Assembly: GCF_038005225.1 (NCBI RefSeq)
Contig: NZ_JBBOSU010000001.1
Span: 2,840,001 to 2,904,000, forward strand
Origin: Solibacillus sp. FSL K6-1523
GTDB taxonomy: Bacteria; Bacillota; Bacilli; Bacillales_A; Planococcaceae
Direction of reading: 5' to 3'
DNA: 64,000 nucleotides
Part shown: positions 1-8,617 of the stretch, piece by piece
Layout: each line of letters starts with the position of its first letter
Numbering within the stretch: position 1 is the first letter of the stretch
Notes under the pieces: model-generated
What the model saw: only the letters and a program-made list of their open reading frames with translations
Databases searched by the model: none
Told to the model about the DNA's origin: nothing
Position numbers and translations under genes: made by a program

Positions 1-163
1 ATAAAGCCCCCCTTATACTTACGTTATATATTTGTCCCTGATATCGTGCTAAGGCTTTAAGTCAAATTGTTCTAATACAAAATTATTTCGAATATATCAG
101 AAAGAACTACAAAACACAGTGCATTCCCCTATGAAATACTTGTACAATAGGAGGTCTCGTCAC

Positions 164-797
164 ATGAGAAATGAAGAAAAAACAACAGATGGAAGAAATA
201 TACGTTCTATTATGACGCGCCAGAAACTACTCGATGCGGCGCGTGAATTATTTTATGAAGTAGGATTTGAAAAAACGACTATTTCAAAAATAATTAAACG
301 AGCAAAAACAGGTTACGGTACGGCTTATGTACACTTCAAGGGCAAAGATGAGCTATTAATTATGTTAATGGAAAATGTGATGCAGGAGTTTTTAGACATG
401 GCTAATACACCTTTTTTACCTACATCAAAAAGAGAAGCAAGGCAACTTATCCTCAAACAAGTAACAGCCTTTCTAAATATGGCTAAGTCCAACGAAAAAA
501 TAATGAAGGTTTTTTTCAGAAGCAATTGGTTTATCCCATTCCGTCCATACAAAATGGAATAAAATTCGACAAGCCAATATTCACTTCATTACAAAAGATA
601 TTACTTACGCTCAAACGATGGGGTTAGCTCGAACAGATTTAAAAGCTGAATTAGTCGCTAAATCTTGGTTTTATACAAATGAAAATTATCAATGGGATAT
701 CATTCAAAATAAAACAACATCTTCAATAGAGGAAATCGCCTGGACCATTACTACAATGTATGTTGATGGACTTTATCTTGATTTTAAAGAATACTAA
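164..797 (+). pseudogene. TetR/AcrR-family regulator, frameshifted
   Basis: The N-terminal part reads as a TetR helix-turn-helix domain: LLDAARELFYEVGFEKTT followed by a TGYGTAYVHFKGKDEL recognition region. The start at 164 follows AGGAGG at 149-154. The frame stops at 562, about 80 residues short of the family length. The missing ligand-binding part is present in the next frame and ends at 797 (…TMYVDGLYLDFKEY). The two frames join cleanly if one T is removed from the seven-T run at 510-516, which would give a protein of about 210 aa, normal for TetR. This is either a recent loss-of-function or phase-variable indel, or a homopolymer sequencing error. The gene lies upstream of a convergent chemoreceptor gene, so its target is not shown. 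Bases 1-118 hold nothing I recognise. Confidence 0.8.
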
Positions 798-906
798 TAT
801 TTTAGTCCTCTTTCTCTAGATGATTTTTGAAAGCAGCCGCTGGGGATGAACGAAGTAAAGGTGTTGGTATTTGAAATCACCGAAAGAACATGATCGTTTA
901 TAAACA

Positions 907-938
907 GCAAAAACCCGCCAATGAATATCATTGGCGGG
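907..938 (-). terminator. Rho-independent terminator of the chemoreceptor gene
   Basis: An 11-bp perfect stem (914-924 with 928-938, 3-nt loop) is followed on the minus strand by a T run (909-913). It sits 30 nt past the stop codon of the chemoreceptor gene. Confidence 0.9.
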
Positions 939-968
939 CAATTCAAAGTATTCCATTGAATTGATGGT

Positions 969-2678
969 TTATACTTTAAAGAATTCAATTTGTTCTTGTA
1001 AGCTTTCTGCTAAGCTTGCTAATGAATCTGCAGAAGCTGCAATTTCTTCCATAGATGCTAACTGTTCTTCAGTAGCAGCCGCGATATTTTGTGTACCATT
1101 TGCCGCATCTTGGGCAATTTCCGCTAATCTTTCTTCAGATTGCAGGACACGATTAACGCCTACTGTAATTTGTTGTGCTGCAACAGACACCTTTTGTAAC
1201 TGATCCGAAACATTGTCTACTGACATACGGATTTGTCCAAAGGATTCGCCTGCTTGATTTACTACTTCTATTCCATTTGTTACTTCATTTGTTGTTTGTT
1301 CCATTGACTCTACAGCAATTTGTGTTTCCTTTTGTATAAATGAAATCATTTCTGCAATTCTACTAGCGGATTGTGCGGATTGTTCGGCTAATTTTCGAAC
1401 TTCATCTGCTACAACGGCAAAGCCTTTACCATGTTCTCCTGCTCTTGCAGATTCAATAGCTGCATTTAATGCTAATAAATTCGTCTGTGTTGCAATGTCA
1501 GTAATTTCTTCAATAATTTCTCCGATATCTCGAGAGCGTACACCTAAGCCTTCTACAACTTGGGACAATTGAGCAACTGTCGTATTAATCGAGCCCATTT
1601 GTTCAATAGTAGATTGTATTGCTTCGTTTCCTTCTAATGCTTTTTGTGAAGCTTCTATTGCATTTTCAGAAATCTCTTGTGTGTTGGATGCAATTAATTG
1701 AATACTAGTGACCATTTCCTCTACTACTGCCTTACTTTCTTGCGTTCCTTCTACTTGACGCTCTGCACCCGTTGCAACGTCTTGTACGGTTTGTGCAATA
1801 TCTCCACTTGCCTTACTAGACTCCTCAGCACTCGCTGTTAATTCTTCAGAAGAAGCTGCTACTTGCTCAGAAGTACTATTTACTTGCCCCATCAATTCTC
1901 TTAATTTTGATACCATATTATTAAAAGAAGTTGTTAGTACGCCGATTTCATCTGCCGAACGATACTTGCCTTCAACAGTTAAATCACCATTTTCTGCTTT
2001 GATCATTAACGTTTCCATATCTTTCAATGGATTGATAATCATACGGGCTATTATAATCCCCATAGCAATTTTAAATAAAAGCGCTACGATAATGACTGTT
2101 ACAACGATAATATTGCTCATTTTCACACTTTTTGTAATCGTCTCATCCAAATCATCTGCATACGTCTCTAAGTAAACTTTTAGTTCATCCAAAATTTCAT
2201 TGCTTCTCTCGATTGGTTCTTTAAGTGTTTCCTGGTAATCTTGATAATCAAAACTAGCATCTTTAGCTATAATTAAGCCCATGCTTTTTTGTAGGTCTTG
2301 TTCGTATTTTTCATATAAAATCTTAAACGTACTTAGTCTCTCTAACTCTGTTTCTGATAATATACCTTTTTCTAAACCTTCAATTATTTCAGCGTTGCGG
2401 TTTAATCGATCTACAACTTGTACTTTTAATGCTTGCTGCTCTTTCGTATCAGTTGACAACAACATTTCCAACGTAAAACCATCGATTGCTCGGTTATTCG
2501 TACGGATTTCTGCTTGCCACTTTATAGGAAGTAGCGCATCTTCATACATCTGCTCAGAGTATTTCTTCATATCATTCATGTAATAAAATCCTGTTCCCCC
2601 GATTAGGAAAAAGGTTAAAATTGAAAATGATATTAAGAAAAGTAGTTTTTTTCCTATTTTAGCATTGCGTAAACCCAT
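969..2678 (-). CDS. Methyl-accepting chemotaxis protein
   Basis: 569 aa transmembrane chemoreceptor. TM1 is at about residues 11-30 and is followed by a roughly 160-residue extracytoplasmic four-helix-bundle region. TM2 is at about 190-214, then HAMP, then the long coiled-coil signalling domain. The conserved hairpin tip that contacts CheA/CheW ([20 protein letters not shown], then [18 protein letters not shown]) lies at about residues 390-430. It would sense an extracellular or membrane ligand and control CheA kinase activity; the ligand cannot be told from sequence. An AAAGGGG-like ribosome site precedes the ATG. It is monocistronic, ending at a strong terminator. No chemotaxis kinase genes lie nearby, as is usual for dispersed receptors. 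Confidence 0.95.
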   Translation of the reverse strand: MGLRNAKIGKKLLFLISFSILTFFLIGGTGFYYMNDMKKYSEQMYEDALLPIKWQAEIRTNNRAIDGFTLEMLLSTDTKEQQALKVQVVDRLNRNAEIIEGLEKGILSETELERLSTFKILYEKYEQDLQKSMGLIIAKDASFDYQDYQETLKEPIERSNEILDELKVYLETYADDLDETITKSVKMSNIIVVTVIIVALLFKIAMGIIIARMIINPLKDMETLMIKAENGDLTVEGKYRSADEIGVLTTSFNNMVSKLRELMGQVNSTSEQVAASSEELTASAEESSKASGDIAQTVQDVATGAERQVEGTQESKAVVEEMVTSIQLIASNTQEISENAIEASQKALEGNEAIQSTIEQMGSINTTVAQLSQVVEGLGVRSRDIGEIIEEITDIATQTNLLALNAAIESARAGEHGKGFAVVADEVRKLAEQSAQSASRIAEMISFIQKETQIAVESMEQTTNEVTNGIEVVNQAGESFGQIRMSVDNVSDQLQKVSVAAQQITVGVNRVLQSEERLAEIAQDAANGTQNIAAATEEQLASMEEIAASADSLASLAESLQEQIEFFKV

Positions 2679-3097
2679 AGTTAATAGCTTCCCCTTTCAC
2701 AATGTACTGTTGGCTAGTATTCCATACAGTTCCTATACATATTATTTTTTGGTTTTCTTCTTACGGCTCTATTTTAGTAATCTAAAAATAATAAAACGTG
2801 TAAATCTATCGAAAAACTCCTCAATAAGCAATAATATTAACTATATTCTTATTATACTTTAATCATAACATAGCACTACTACCCATTTCAATATATAGGA
2901 TTTTTTGCCGAATAAAAGGGTATTTAGATACTACTACCAAAGAACTAATCCGATCATTTTACAACAATTATTTCTTTTCAAGTCCTTCCGTTCGAGATAT
3001 TATCATTTTTAATACTGTATACAAATACTAATTTAGCATCCATATTTATATTCATCCCCTACTTATGTAAATGGAAAACTTCTATTTTTATAAAATA
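2679..3097. other. AT-rich intergenic gap
   Basis: About 420 bp without a supported gene. It must hold the promoter of the minus-strand chemoreceptor. I looked for a sigma-D-type motif and did not find a convincing one. Confidence 0.5.
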
Positions 3098-3138
3098 AAA
3101 CAGGTATAGAAAAATGAGTCATTTTTCTATACCTGTTT
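3098..3138. terminator. Long palindromic terminator
   Basis: A near-perfect inverted repeat of about 20 bp per arm (3098-3117 with 3119-3138), flanked by A/T runs. It lies just past the stop of the YdjM-like gene on the minus strand and could work in both directions. Confidence 0.8.
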
Positions 3139-3171
3139 CATTTTGATAATTTAATAGAACGCTTGTATTGC

Positions 3172-3660
3172 TTACGTAATTTTCACTATATCCATAATCA
3201 TCTCGTAACTAAAATACAGGGATAATACACAGAGCGCTGCAAAAATAACCTGTTCCACTTTGCCACCTGTTTTAATCGTGAGGGGCAAACGGACTCTAAT
3301 TTTGATTGGGAAAAATAATTTAATTCCCTGCCTCGTTCCCATATCAAGAATCAAATGACTGATCATCCCTAGTAATAAACCGATTGTGAACGTTTTATAT
3401 GGGACGAAAGTATTCATAAGCATCGCTATACAAAATAAAAAAAGCAAACTATGCGTGAAAGATCGATGCCCAAATAATTTATTGACGACTTTCGAACTAA
3501 TGGGAAATGCCCGCCCAATTTTACTCCCGCCGTGGCATATATCTGGCAGCAATGCACCGATAATGCCTGCCCCTACCAATATAAACGGATTATTAGTTGA
3601 AATTTGTGCAAAAGCAAGACTTGCTGTGATGCCCCCTGCGATGTGTGTGTTTCCTAGCAT
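3172..3660 (-). CDS. Membrane-bound metal-dependent hydrolase, YdjM/DUF457-like
   Basis: 162 aa integral membrane protein of the YdjM/DUF457 type. The family N-terminus (MLGNTHIAGG) carries the conserved Thr-His. Further motifs are GALLPDICHG near residue 50, FGHRSFTHSLLF near 75 and ISHLILDMGTRQGIKLFFP near 110, with His/Asp residues expected to bind metal. Several hydrophobic segments span the membrane. I chose the start at 3660 because it gives the family N-terminus and has AAGGAG upstream; a longer reading to 3699 has no ribosome site. Substrate unknown. It is transcribed alone. Confidence 0.8.
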   Translation of the reverse strand: MLGNTHIAGGITASLAFAQISTNNPFILVGAGIIGALLPDICHGGSKIGRAFPISSKVVNKLFGHRSFTHSLLFLFCIAMLMNTFVPYKTFTIGLLLGMISHLILDMGTRQGIKLFFPIKIRVRLPLTIKTGGKVEQVIFAALCVLSLYFSYEMIMDIVKIT

Positions 3661-3811
3661 AAGTCCATAAGTCTCCTTGCCTGTTGATAAATTATACACT
3701 TTAAATTTAACACAGTTTCAGCAAAAAGAGAACGTACATTCCGAATGCATGTTCAGATTCAGTTAGACTTCTATAATACAAGGTCCATTCCACACTTACA
3801 AAATAGGTTGG

Positions 3812-4354
3812 TTATTGAATGTGATCCGATGAAAAAGCTTCAGTCAATTCTTCATAAAGACTTCTTATCTCTTTTATTTGTTCGATGTGTCGTTGCTCAT
3901 GTAAATAAATTTGTTCAATCCATTGATCTAGTCGCAATTCACCAAGAGCTGGGTGCTTCACTGATTTTTTCGCTAGCATCGATTTATCTTCTACCGTGCT
4001 AAGTAACGAATGTAATTTTATTCGTGAATCATTTAGCAAATCTTTTATTTGCTGCATTTCAAATAATTTCGTATCAGGTTCAACGATTTTTGGGGCAATT
4101 ATTTTCTTCGTCCTATCTAAAATGTGTTGCTCTACTTTTTTACGCTCTGATTGCGTAGGTTCACCTGCTTTTACCCCCCAGGCAATTGCTTTTATAGTCG
4201 ACTCTTCGACCAAAACGAGGTGATGGCAAACTTGAGCAATACTCCAGCTTTCTAAATTAGACTTCCAATTTAATTGACTCTCACTTAATGAATCAATTTC
4301 GTTTATTAAATGATCTCTCGTTTCAGTTAAATGGTCATTGCCTATTTTGCTCAT
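3812..4354 (-). CDS. DinB-family (DinB_2-like) protein
   Basis: 180 aa four-helix-bundle protein of the DinB/YfiT superfamily. The probable metal-binding histidines are visible: the CHHLVLVEES segment near residue 45 and the HEQRHIEQI motif near the C-terminus, a pattern seen in bacillithiol/mycothiol S-transferase-like and DinB proteins. The start at 4354 has GGGGAG six bases upstream, whereas the upstream ATG at 4372 lacks a site. Likely a cytosolic enzyme in thiol or stress metabolism; no specific substrate can be claimed. It is convergent to nothing obvious and has no clear terminator. Confidence 0.85.
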   Translation of the reverse strand: MSKIGNDHLTETRDHLINEIDSLSESQLNWKSNLESWSIAQVCHHLVLVEESTIKAIAWGVKAGEPTQSERKKVEQHILDRTKKIIAPKIVEPDTKLFEMQQIKDLLNDSRIKLHSLLSTVEDKSMLAKKSVKHPALGELRLDQWIEQIYLHEQRHIEQIKEIRSLYEELTEAFSSDHIQ

Positions 4355-4456
4355 ATTCTCTCCCCATCCCATCTCTAATAAGTGTTAAAGATTCACCTTC
4401 CTATTATATTCCTTATAGTTAGAAGTATTCCACAGCGCTTCCTTCTATATTGTGTC

Positions 4457-4654
4457 ATGGTGGATACTAACACTTGCTTAAACGAACAAGAATTATTAAG
4501 GATGTATACTCTAAAAGGCGCCCATCATCAAGCAAAAATCGATGAACTACACTTGCAGTTCAAGGCTTATACTACTTGTATTTTGCGCCAGAAGGAACTG
4601 TTCAAAGCTACTTTATTACATTATGATTCAGATAGCTCTTTTTGGACTTTTTGA
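4457..4654 (+). CDS. Possible short ORF or gene fragment
   Basis: A 65-codon plus-strand frame starting MVDTNTCLNEQELLRMY with codon use that looks coding. It has no ribosome site at 4457 and overlaps the 3' end of the convergent serine hydrolase gene by 34 nt. No family recognised. It could equally be a decayed fragment; an in-frame extension back to 4382 has no start signals either. Confidence 0.25.
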   Translation: MVDTNTCLNEQELLRMYTLKGAHHQAKIDELHLQFKAYTTCILRQKELFKATLLHYDSDSSFWTF

Positions 4655-5925
4655 CGATAAACTTTATCGCCAAGCATTTTTGATTCAAAGGAATTCATAT
4701 TATATAGAAGCATTTGGGCTTGCCAGAGGTTCAAATCATCTGTCAAAATGACGAATTCGATTTTATTCCCATTATGATCTTCTGCATACAAAGCGTCATT
4801 CAATATAAATGCAGTCGAGCCACCTTTTGCACCAAAGTGGGCAAAGCGCTGCTGATTTCCTTTGTTTAATTGCATTGGCCATTCGAGTAAGTCCCTTGCG
4901 ATGTCGGATGCCCCACCCGGAAGTTCGTCATTCGATATGATTGCCAACAACTTCCCGTAATCATTAGCGGATGCACCTATGAGCCGATCCGACCATACTC
5001 TCTGTAAATTCATAGGTATATCAAAAGGAATTTCTTCAACTTTGATGGTTCTTTCCCTCATTCGTTCACTTAATTGTTCTGCTGTAGAACGATACGTTTC
5101 CATTGGCATTTCATTAAGATTTTCAATTAACTGCTGTTCCTTTAACAACGAAGTTTCTACCATTTTTGATATTAAAAGTGCACTGCCTATTGGATATACT
5201 TTTTCATGCTGTGTCAGACCTAGAAGTTTTGCGCGCTCATTGATTTTTTCTATGCCAAGTATATGAATAAGATAATCTGTATTGGCATTTGAGCTGTAAG
5301 TAATCATTCCTTTTGCAACATCATGTAATGTAACGACAGTATTTTTCCCTTCAATGTCCATCGCTTCCAACCATGATTCATGTCCATTGCCATCCGAATT
5401 TTTATAATATAAACGATTTAAACTATCTAGCGACACGGTACTGTCCTTAGAAAGAATGCCTGCATCGACTTGCATTGCGTATTCAACGGCAACGAGCATT
5501 TTCACTGTACTTGCGAGCGGCCTCACTATATCCGATTGATATGTAATGAATTCCATACCGTTTTCCGCTACGTAAAGGGAAGTTGTTTGTGGATTTTCCT
5601 TTAAATGATCCAAAACATAATCGGGATTATCTCGGAAAACGGAATAAACTGCAATCCCAATAACAACAATTATCGAACTATAAATGAGCAAGCGTTTCTT
5701 CGTATATGTTTTTTTATCGAATAGGATCATAGCGATGACACCAACAATGAATGCAAATGGATAATTCATATTAAAAACCAACACAGCAATGATGATTCCA
5801 AGCACGATGACTACTGTGATAATTGCCTTTCGAATTCCCTCTTTAGTCCTGTTCGCTTTTTTGCGTAACGGCAAGAGTGTAAGAAAAATAATACCCAATG
5901 TCCCGATCCACGCGTAAATATTCAT
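4621..5925 (-). CDS. Membrane-anchored serine hydrolase, class A beta-lactamase/PBP-like
   Basis: 434 aa. The first 97 residues hold four predicted transmembrane segments (about 5-20, 33-52, 53-69, 79-97). The rest is a penicillin-recognising fold of the Beta-lactamase2 type. The catalytic Ser-x-x-Lys is S139-T-V-K142, the second element is near residue 211 (YSSNAN in place of SDN), and the third is KGG in FGAKGGSTAF near residue 370. AGGGAG precedes the ATG. The domain should face outward and act on peptidoglycan peptides or a beta-lactam-like ester; the fused membrane block is unusual for secreted class A enzymes. Alternative: a D,D-peptidase-like esterase. Confidence 0.8.
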   Translation of the reverse strand: MNIYAWIGTLGIIFLTLLPLRKKANRTKEGIRKAIITVVIVLGIIIAVLVFNMNYPFAFIVGVIAMILFDKKTYTKKRLLIYSSIIVVIGIAVYSVFRDNPDYVLDHLKENPQTTSLYVAENGMEFITYQSDIVRPLASTVKMLVAVEYAMQVDAGILSKDSTVSLDSLNRLYYKNSDGNGHESWLEAMDIEGKNTVVTLHDVAKGMITYSSNANTDYLIHILGIEKINERAKLLGLTQHEKVYPIGSALLISKMVETSLLKEQQLIENLNEMPMETYRSTAEQLSERMRERTIKVEEIPFDIPMNLQRVWSDRLIGASANDYGKLLAIISNDELPGGASDIARDLLEWPMQLNKGNQQRFAHFGAKGGSTAFILNDALYAEDHNGNKIEFVILTDDLNLWQAQMLLYNMNSFESKMLGDKVYRQKVQKELSES

Positions 5926-5972
5926 ACAGCAGCTCCCTAATGTTTATTATTTGGTGAATAACAGCGTTCAAC

Positions 5973-6275
5973 TTAATATTTCCTTTTTAAAACGCTTAAG
6001 ATAATTACTTGAAGAATCATTAACCCTGTAAGTAAATACCAAATAGCTAATTTATATGCATCATAACTGAGTGAACCAATATATCGGTCATATAACTCAA
6101 GTAAAAACCAACCTAAAGGCATTAAAGGAAATACGATACCGTACGATTTACTTGAAATGCTTTTTCCACGCTCATCTTTGTTCTCTTCACTCCATTCAAA
6201 TTTTAACGAAATAAAAACAGCAATAAAGAAAATTAATACGTAAATAAGGGATAAACTTGCTAAAAAAATAGCCAT
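5973..6275 (-). CDS. Small membrane protein paired with Xre regulator
   Basis: 100 aa with three hydrophobic segments (about 4-22, 49-62, 75-95) and a charged cytoplasmic loop containing NKDERGKSI, a motif common in small Bacillales membrane proteins encoded beside Xre repressors. It starts 2 nt after the end of the regulator gene, so the two are translated together. Function unknown; such pairs are often self-regulated membrane-stress or competence-type modules. Confidence 0.7.
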   Translation of the reverse strand: MAIFLASLSLIYVLIFFIAVFISLKFEWSEENKDERGKSISSKSYGIVFPLMPLGWFLLELYDRYIGSLSYDAYKLAIWYLLTGLMILQVIILSVLKRKY

Positions 6276-6277
6276 AC

Positions 6278-6508
6278 CTACTTTTCCTCCTCTATTTCAT
6301 ACTGGAAAACTTCGTGCAAATCCACTCCAAACATGAGCGAAATATCAAATGCTAATTTTAACGAAGGGTTGTATCTATTTTTTTCAAGAGAAATAATTGT
6401 CTGCCTACTCACGCCTAATCTATCTGCCATTTCTCTTTGGGACAATCCTCTTTCAGCTCTTAACACAACAATTCGATTTTGAATTTTTCTTTCTCCATTT
6501 ATCACCAT
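6278..6508 (-). CDS. Xre-family helix-turn-helix regulator
   Basis: 76 aa DNA-binding protein made almost wholly of one HTH_3 domain (LRAERGLSQREMADRLGVSR, then QTIISLEKNRYNPSLKLAF). Three starts follow the same AGGAGG: ATG 6511 (2 nt away), ATG 6508 (5 nt) and GTG 6505 (8 nt). I chose 6508 as the best compromise. It is the first gene of a two-gene operon with the membrane protein and probably controls its own promoter. Confidence 0.85.
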   Translation of the reverse strand: MVINGERKIQNRIVVLRAERGLSQREMADRLGVSRQTIISLEKNRYNPSLKLAFDISLMFGVDLHEVFQYEIEEEK

Positions 6509-6636
6509 CATTACCTCCTACTGACAAATTGAGTGTAATATATTTTTTACCTTATGTAAAGAATATATTACCTAATTATTTGAAAGTTCAATTATCATCT
6601 AACACGTACAATCGAATTTTAGACACCACACAACAT

Positions 6637-6668
6637 AAAAAAAGCCTCACGCGAAATGCACGTGAGAC
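6637..6668 (-). terminator. Orphan terminator-like hairpin
   Basis: CTCACG (6646-6651) pairs with CGTGAG (6661-6666). On the minus strand the stem is followed by a run of seven T. No minus-strand gene ends here: the nearest gene to the right starts at 6829 on the plus strand. Confidence 0.6.
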
Positions 6669-6770
6669 AATTTTTAAGCCAGCACTACTAAAATATAACC
6701 CTAAATCACAATTTCCAAAGATCTATATTCACCCGTTGCAGAAAGATATCCATGTGTAAGAACAGTCTTT

Positions 6771-6799
6771 TAGACTTCCAATATTCTTTTCGCTATAAT
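6771..6799 (+). promoter_or_regulatory. Sigma-A-type promoter of the glutathione peroxidase gene
   Basis: -35 TAGACT (6771-6776), 17-bp spacer, -10 TATAAT (6794-6799), 30 nt before the ATG. Confidence 0.65.
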
Positions 6800-6828
6800 A
6801 GAATAATATTACTTACTAGAGGTGTTTT

Positions 6829-7377
6829 ATGAGTATTTATAATTATTTAGCTAAAAAAGCAAATGGTGACATTTTATCTATGCAAACATATCGTGGAAAA
6901 GTTATGTTGATCACGAACACAGCGAGCCAGTGTCAATTTACATATCAATATGAAGATTTGCAAAAACTCTATACTAAATACGAAGCACAAGGTTTAGAAA
7001 TATTATCCTTCCCTTGTGATCAGTTTGGCAATCAAAATCCTGAAAGCGGTGAACAATCCGCGGCACAATGCAAAGGGCAATTCGGTGTAACTTACCCTAT
7101 TTTTGACAAAGTGCAAGTGAATGGTGAAATGACACATCCTTTATTCAATTATTTAAAGCATGAAGTCGATGTAACCCCAATGGCAACAGACACGATGCAA
7201 CAAAAAATGTTGTACAACCGAATTGTGGAAGAGCACCCCGATTATTTACTCGGACATAATATTCGTTGGAATTTCACCAAGTTTTTAGTTGACCAGCATG
7301 GTAAAGTAATCACTCGATTTGAGCCAAATGCATCGATGCTTGATATTGAACATGCGATTCAACAATTATTCGCTTGA
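6829..7377 (+). CDS. gpx: Glutathione peroxidase-family thiol peroxidase
   Basis: 182 aa cytosolic peroxidase of the GPx fold. The peroxidatic cysteine is C35 in NTASQCQFTYQYE, the glutamine-containing motif is PCDQFGNQNPESGEQ at about residue 65, and the Trp-Asn-Phe motif is near the C-terminus (IRWNFTKFLVD), completing the usual catalytic tetrad. Bacterial members normally use thioredoxin-like thiols rather than glutathione to reduce peroxides. An insertion of roughly 20 residues before WNF (ATDTMQQKMLYNRIVEEH) makes it a little longer than the 160 aa norm. It has its own promoter and a terminator shared with the convergent cdaR-like gene. Confidence 0.9.
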   Translation: MSIYNYLAKKANGDILSMQTYRGKVMLITNTASQCQFTYQYEDLQKLYTKYEAQGLEILSFPCDQFGNQNPESGEQSAAQCKGQFGVTYPIFDKVQVNGEMTHPLFNYLKHEVDVTPMATDTMQQKMLYNRIVEEHPDYLLGHNIRWNFTKFLVDQHGKVITRFEPNASMLDIEHAIQQLFA

Positions 7378-7383
7378 TTCGTT

Positions 7384-7420
7384 GAAAAGGAGCTACCCAT
7401 TTACGGAGTAGCTCCTTTTC
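7384..7420. terminator. Bidirectional terminator
   Basis: A 13-bp stem (7384-7396 with 7408-7420) with A/T runs on both sides, between the convergent peroxidase and cdaR-like genes. Confidence 0.9.
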
Positions 7421-7425
7421 TTCAT

Positions 7426-8499
7426 TTATACCGGCTGCTCTGCTAATAGAAAGGCGAGCTGAATTATGCTGGCATCTTTAAAAGATTGAGGATTGTAACC
7501 AATTAAACGCTCCACCTTTTTCAAACGATAACTTAACGTATGACGGTGAATGTCTAGTTCCTTTGCCGTGGTCGATATTTCTAAGTTACACTCAAAGAAT
7601 TTCTTCAACGTATGTATTAATTTGGCATCCAACTGTTCGACCGTTTTTTCATGAAAAATAGCTACTTGCTCAGATTTTTTACGCTGAAGCAATGTATATA
7701 TCTCAATTTCTTCAAATGTCACGATTGCGTTACGCTGGTGCGAAAAAGCAAGCGAAAACTTGGCAGCCTCATAAGCTTTTTTCAGCATGGAAATTTCCTC
7801 AATCGCCATGCTGATTCCTATCGGTACATGAAACAGTTGCTGAATTTTAGAGAGCTTTTTGATGAATTGATTCAATGGGTATGTGTGGCCGACTAATATA
7901 TAATACGTCGTTAAATTTAGCTGACCAAATAGCACAGGCTGACGATAGAGCATTTCTTCGAGCTTCAAGTAAATTTTATTGGATGCAGTCATCATCGTTT
8001 CTTCTATTAGTAAAAAATGAAACGGGCCTACAAGTGGAAATGGCAATTTATTAATTCTGTGCAATAATGTTGGAGTGAGCGTTGTCGTTTCAAGAAGCGC
8101 CTTCACTAACAGCTCACTATTTTTCTGCTGCCACTCACTTTCCGTCTCCATAAATGCCTGATGGATGATCATTTCTGTTGTTAGTTGGACAAGTTGTGCA
8201 ATTTCTTCTAATTCTTTTGGCTTACCTGTAATCCCAATCACCCCTACAATCCTTCCGTTGTAAGTCAATGGTAAATTAATGCCTGGCTTACAGTTTGGGT
8301 ATTCGGCATGTTGATTTTCTTCAATCATTACAACTTGCTGACTTCTAACTACTTCTAACGCGCCATCGTGTAAGGAATCGATACGTTTTTTTTCACCAGA
8401 AGCTAAAATAACTCCATCTAAATCAATTACGTTGATATTATAATGCAGACGCATAGAAGTTTGTTTCACAATTTCTTCTGCCAATTTTATAGATAGCAT
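7426..8499 (-). CDS. cdaR: CdaR-family sugar diacid / glycerate utilisation regulator
   Basis: 357 aa transcriptional activator. The N-terminal diacid-recognition domain (about residues 1-130) ends with PLTYNGRIVGVIGITGKP. A middle GGDEF-like regulator region follows, and the C-terminus is a PucR-type HTH (LDIHRHTLSYRLKKVERLIG). CdaR proteins sense glycerate, glucarate or galactarate and activate the matching catabolic genes. It is divergent from glycerate kinase and a GntP permease, which fits exactly. The 118-bp shared intergenic region contains a loose CTGTA…TACAG inverted repeat (about 8525-8551) that could be its operator. Confidence 0.9.
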   Translation of the reverse strand: MLSIKLAEEIVKQTSMRLHYNINVIDLDGVILASGEKKRIDSLHDGALEVVRSQQVVMIEENQHAEYPNCKPGINLPLTYNGRIVGVIGITGKPKELEEIAQLVQLTTEMIIHQAFMETESEWQQKNSELLVKALLETTTLTPTLLHRINKLPFPLVGPFHFLLIEETMMTASNKIYLKLEEMLYRQPVLFGQLNLTTYYILVGHTYPLNQFIKKLSKIQQLFHVPIGISMAIEEISMLKKAYEAAKFSLAFSHQRNAIVTFEEIEIYTLLQRKKSEQVAIFHEKTVEQLDAKLIHTLKKFFECNLEISTTAKELDIHRHTLSYRLKKVERLIGYNPQSFKDASIIQLAFLLAEQPV

Positions 8500-8591
8500 T
8501 TATACACCTCGTATAAAAAATAATCTGTAATAATACAATTTAATTATACAGTAAACATAATGATATATGTTCGAGATATTTTTATAATAAA

Positions 8592-8605
8592 TGTAAGCGC
8601 TTAAA
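8592..8605 (+). promoter_or_regulatory. Candidate CcpA (cre) site before glycerate kinase
   Basis: TGTAAGCGCTTAAA matches the Bacillales cre consensus except at one outer position and contains the perfect palindrome TAAGCGCTTA. It lies between the likely promoter and the ribosome site (GGGAGG at 8606-8611), where bound CcpA would block transcription when good sugars are present. Confidence 0.6.
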
Positions 8606-8617
8606 GGGAGGAATAAA

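Noticed and set aside
2679-2880. Search for a sigma-D promoter of the chemoreceptor gene
   Set aside because: No TAAA-N15-CCGATAT-like match in the right strand and place.
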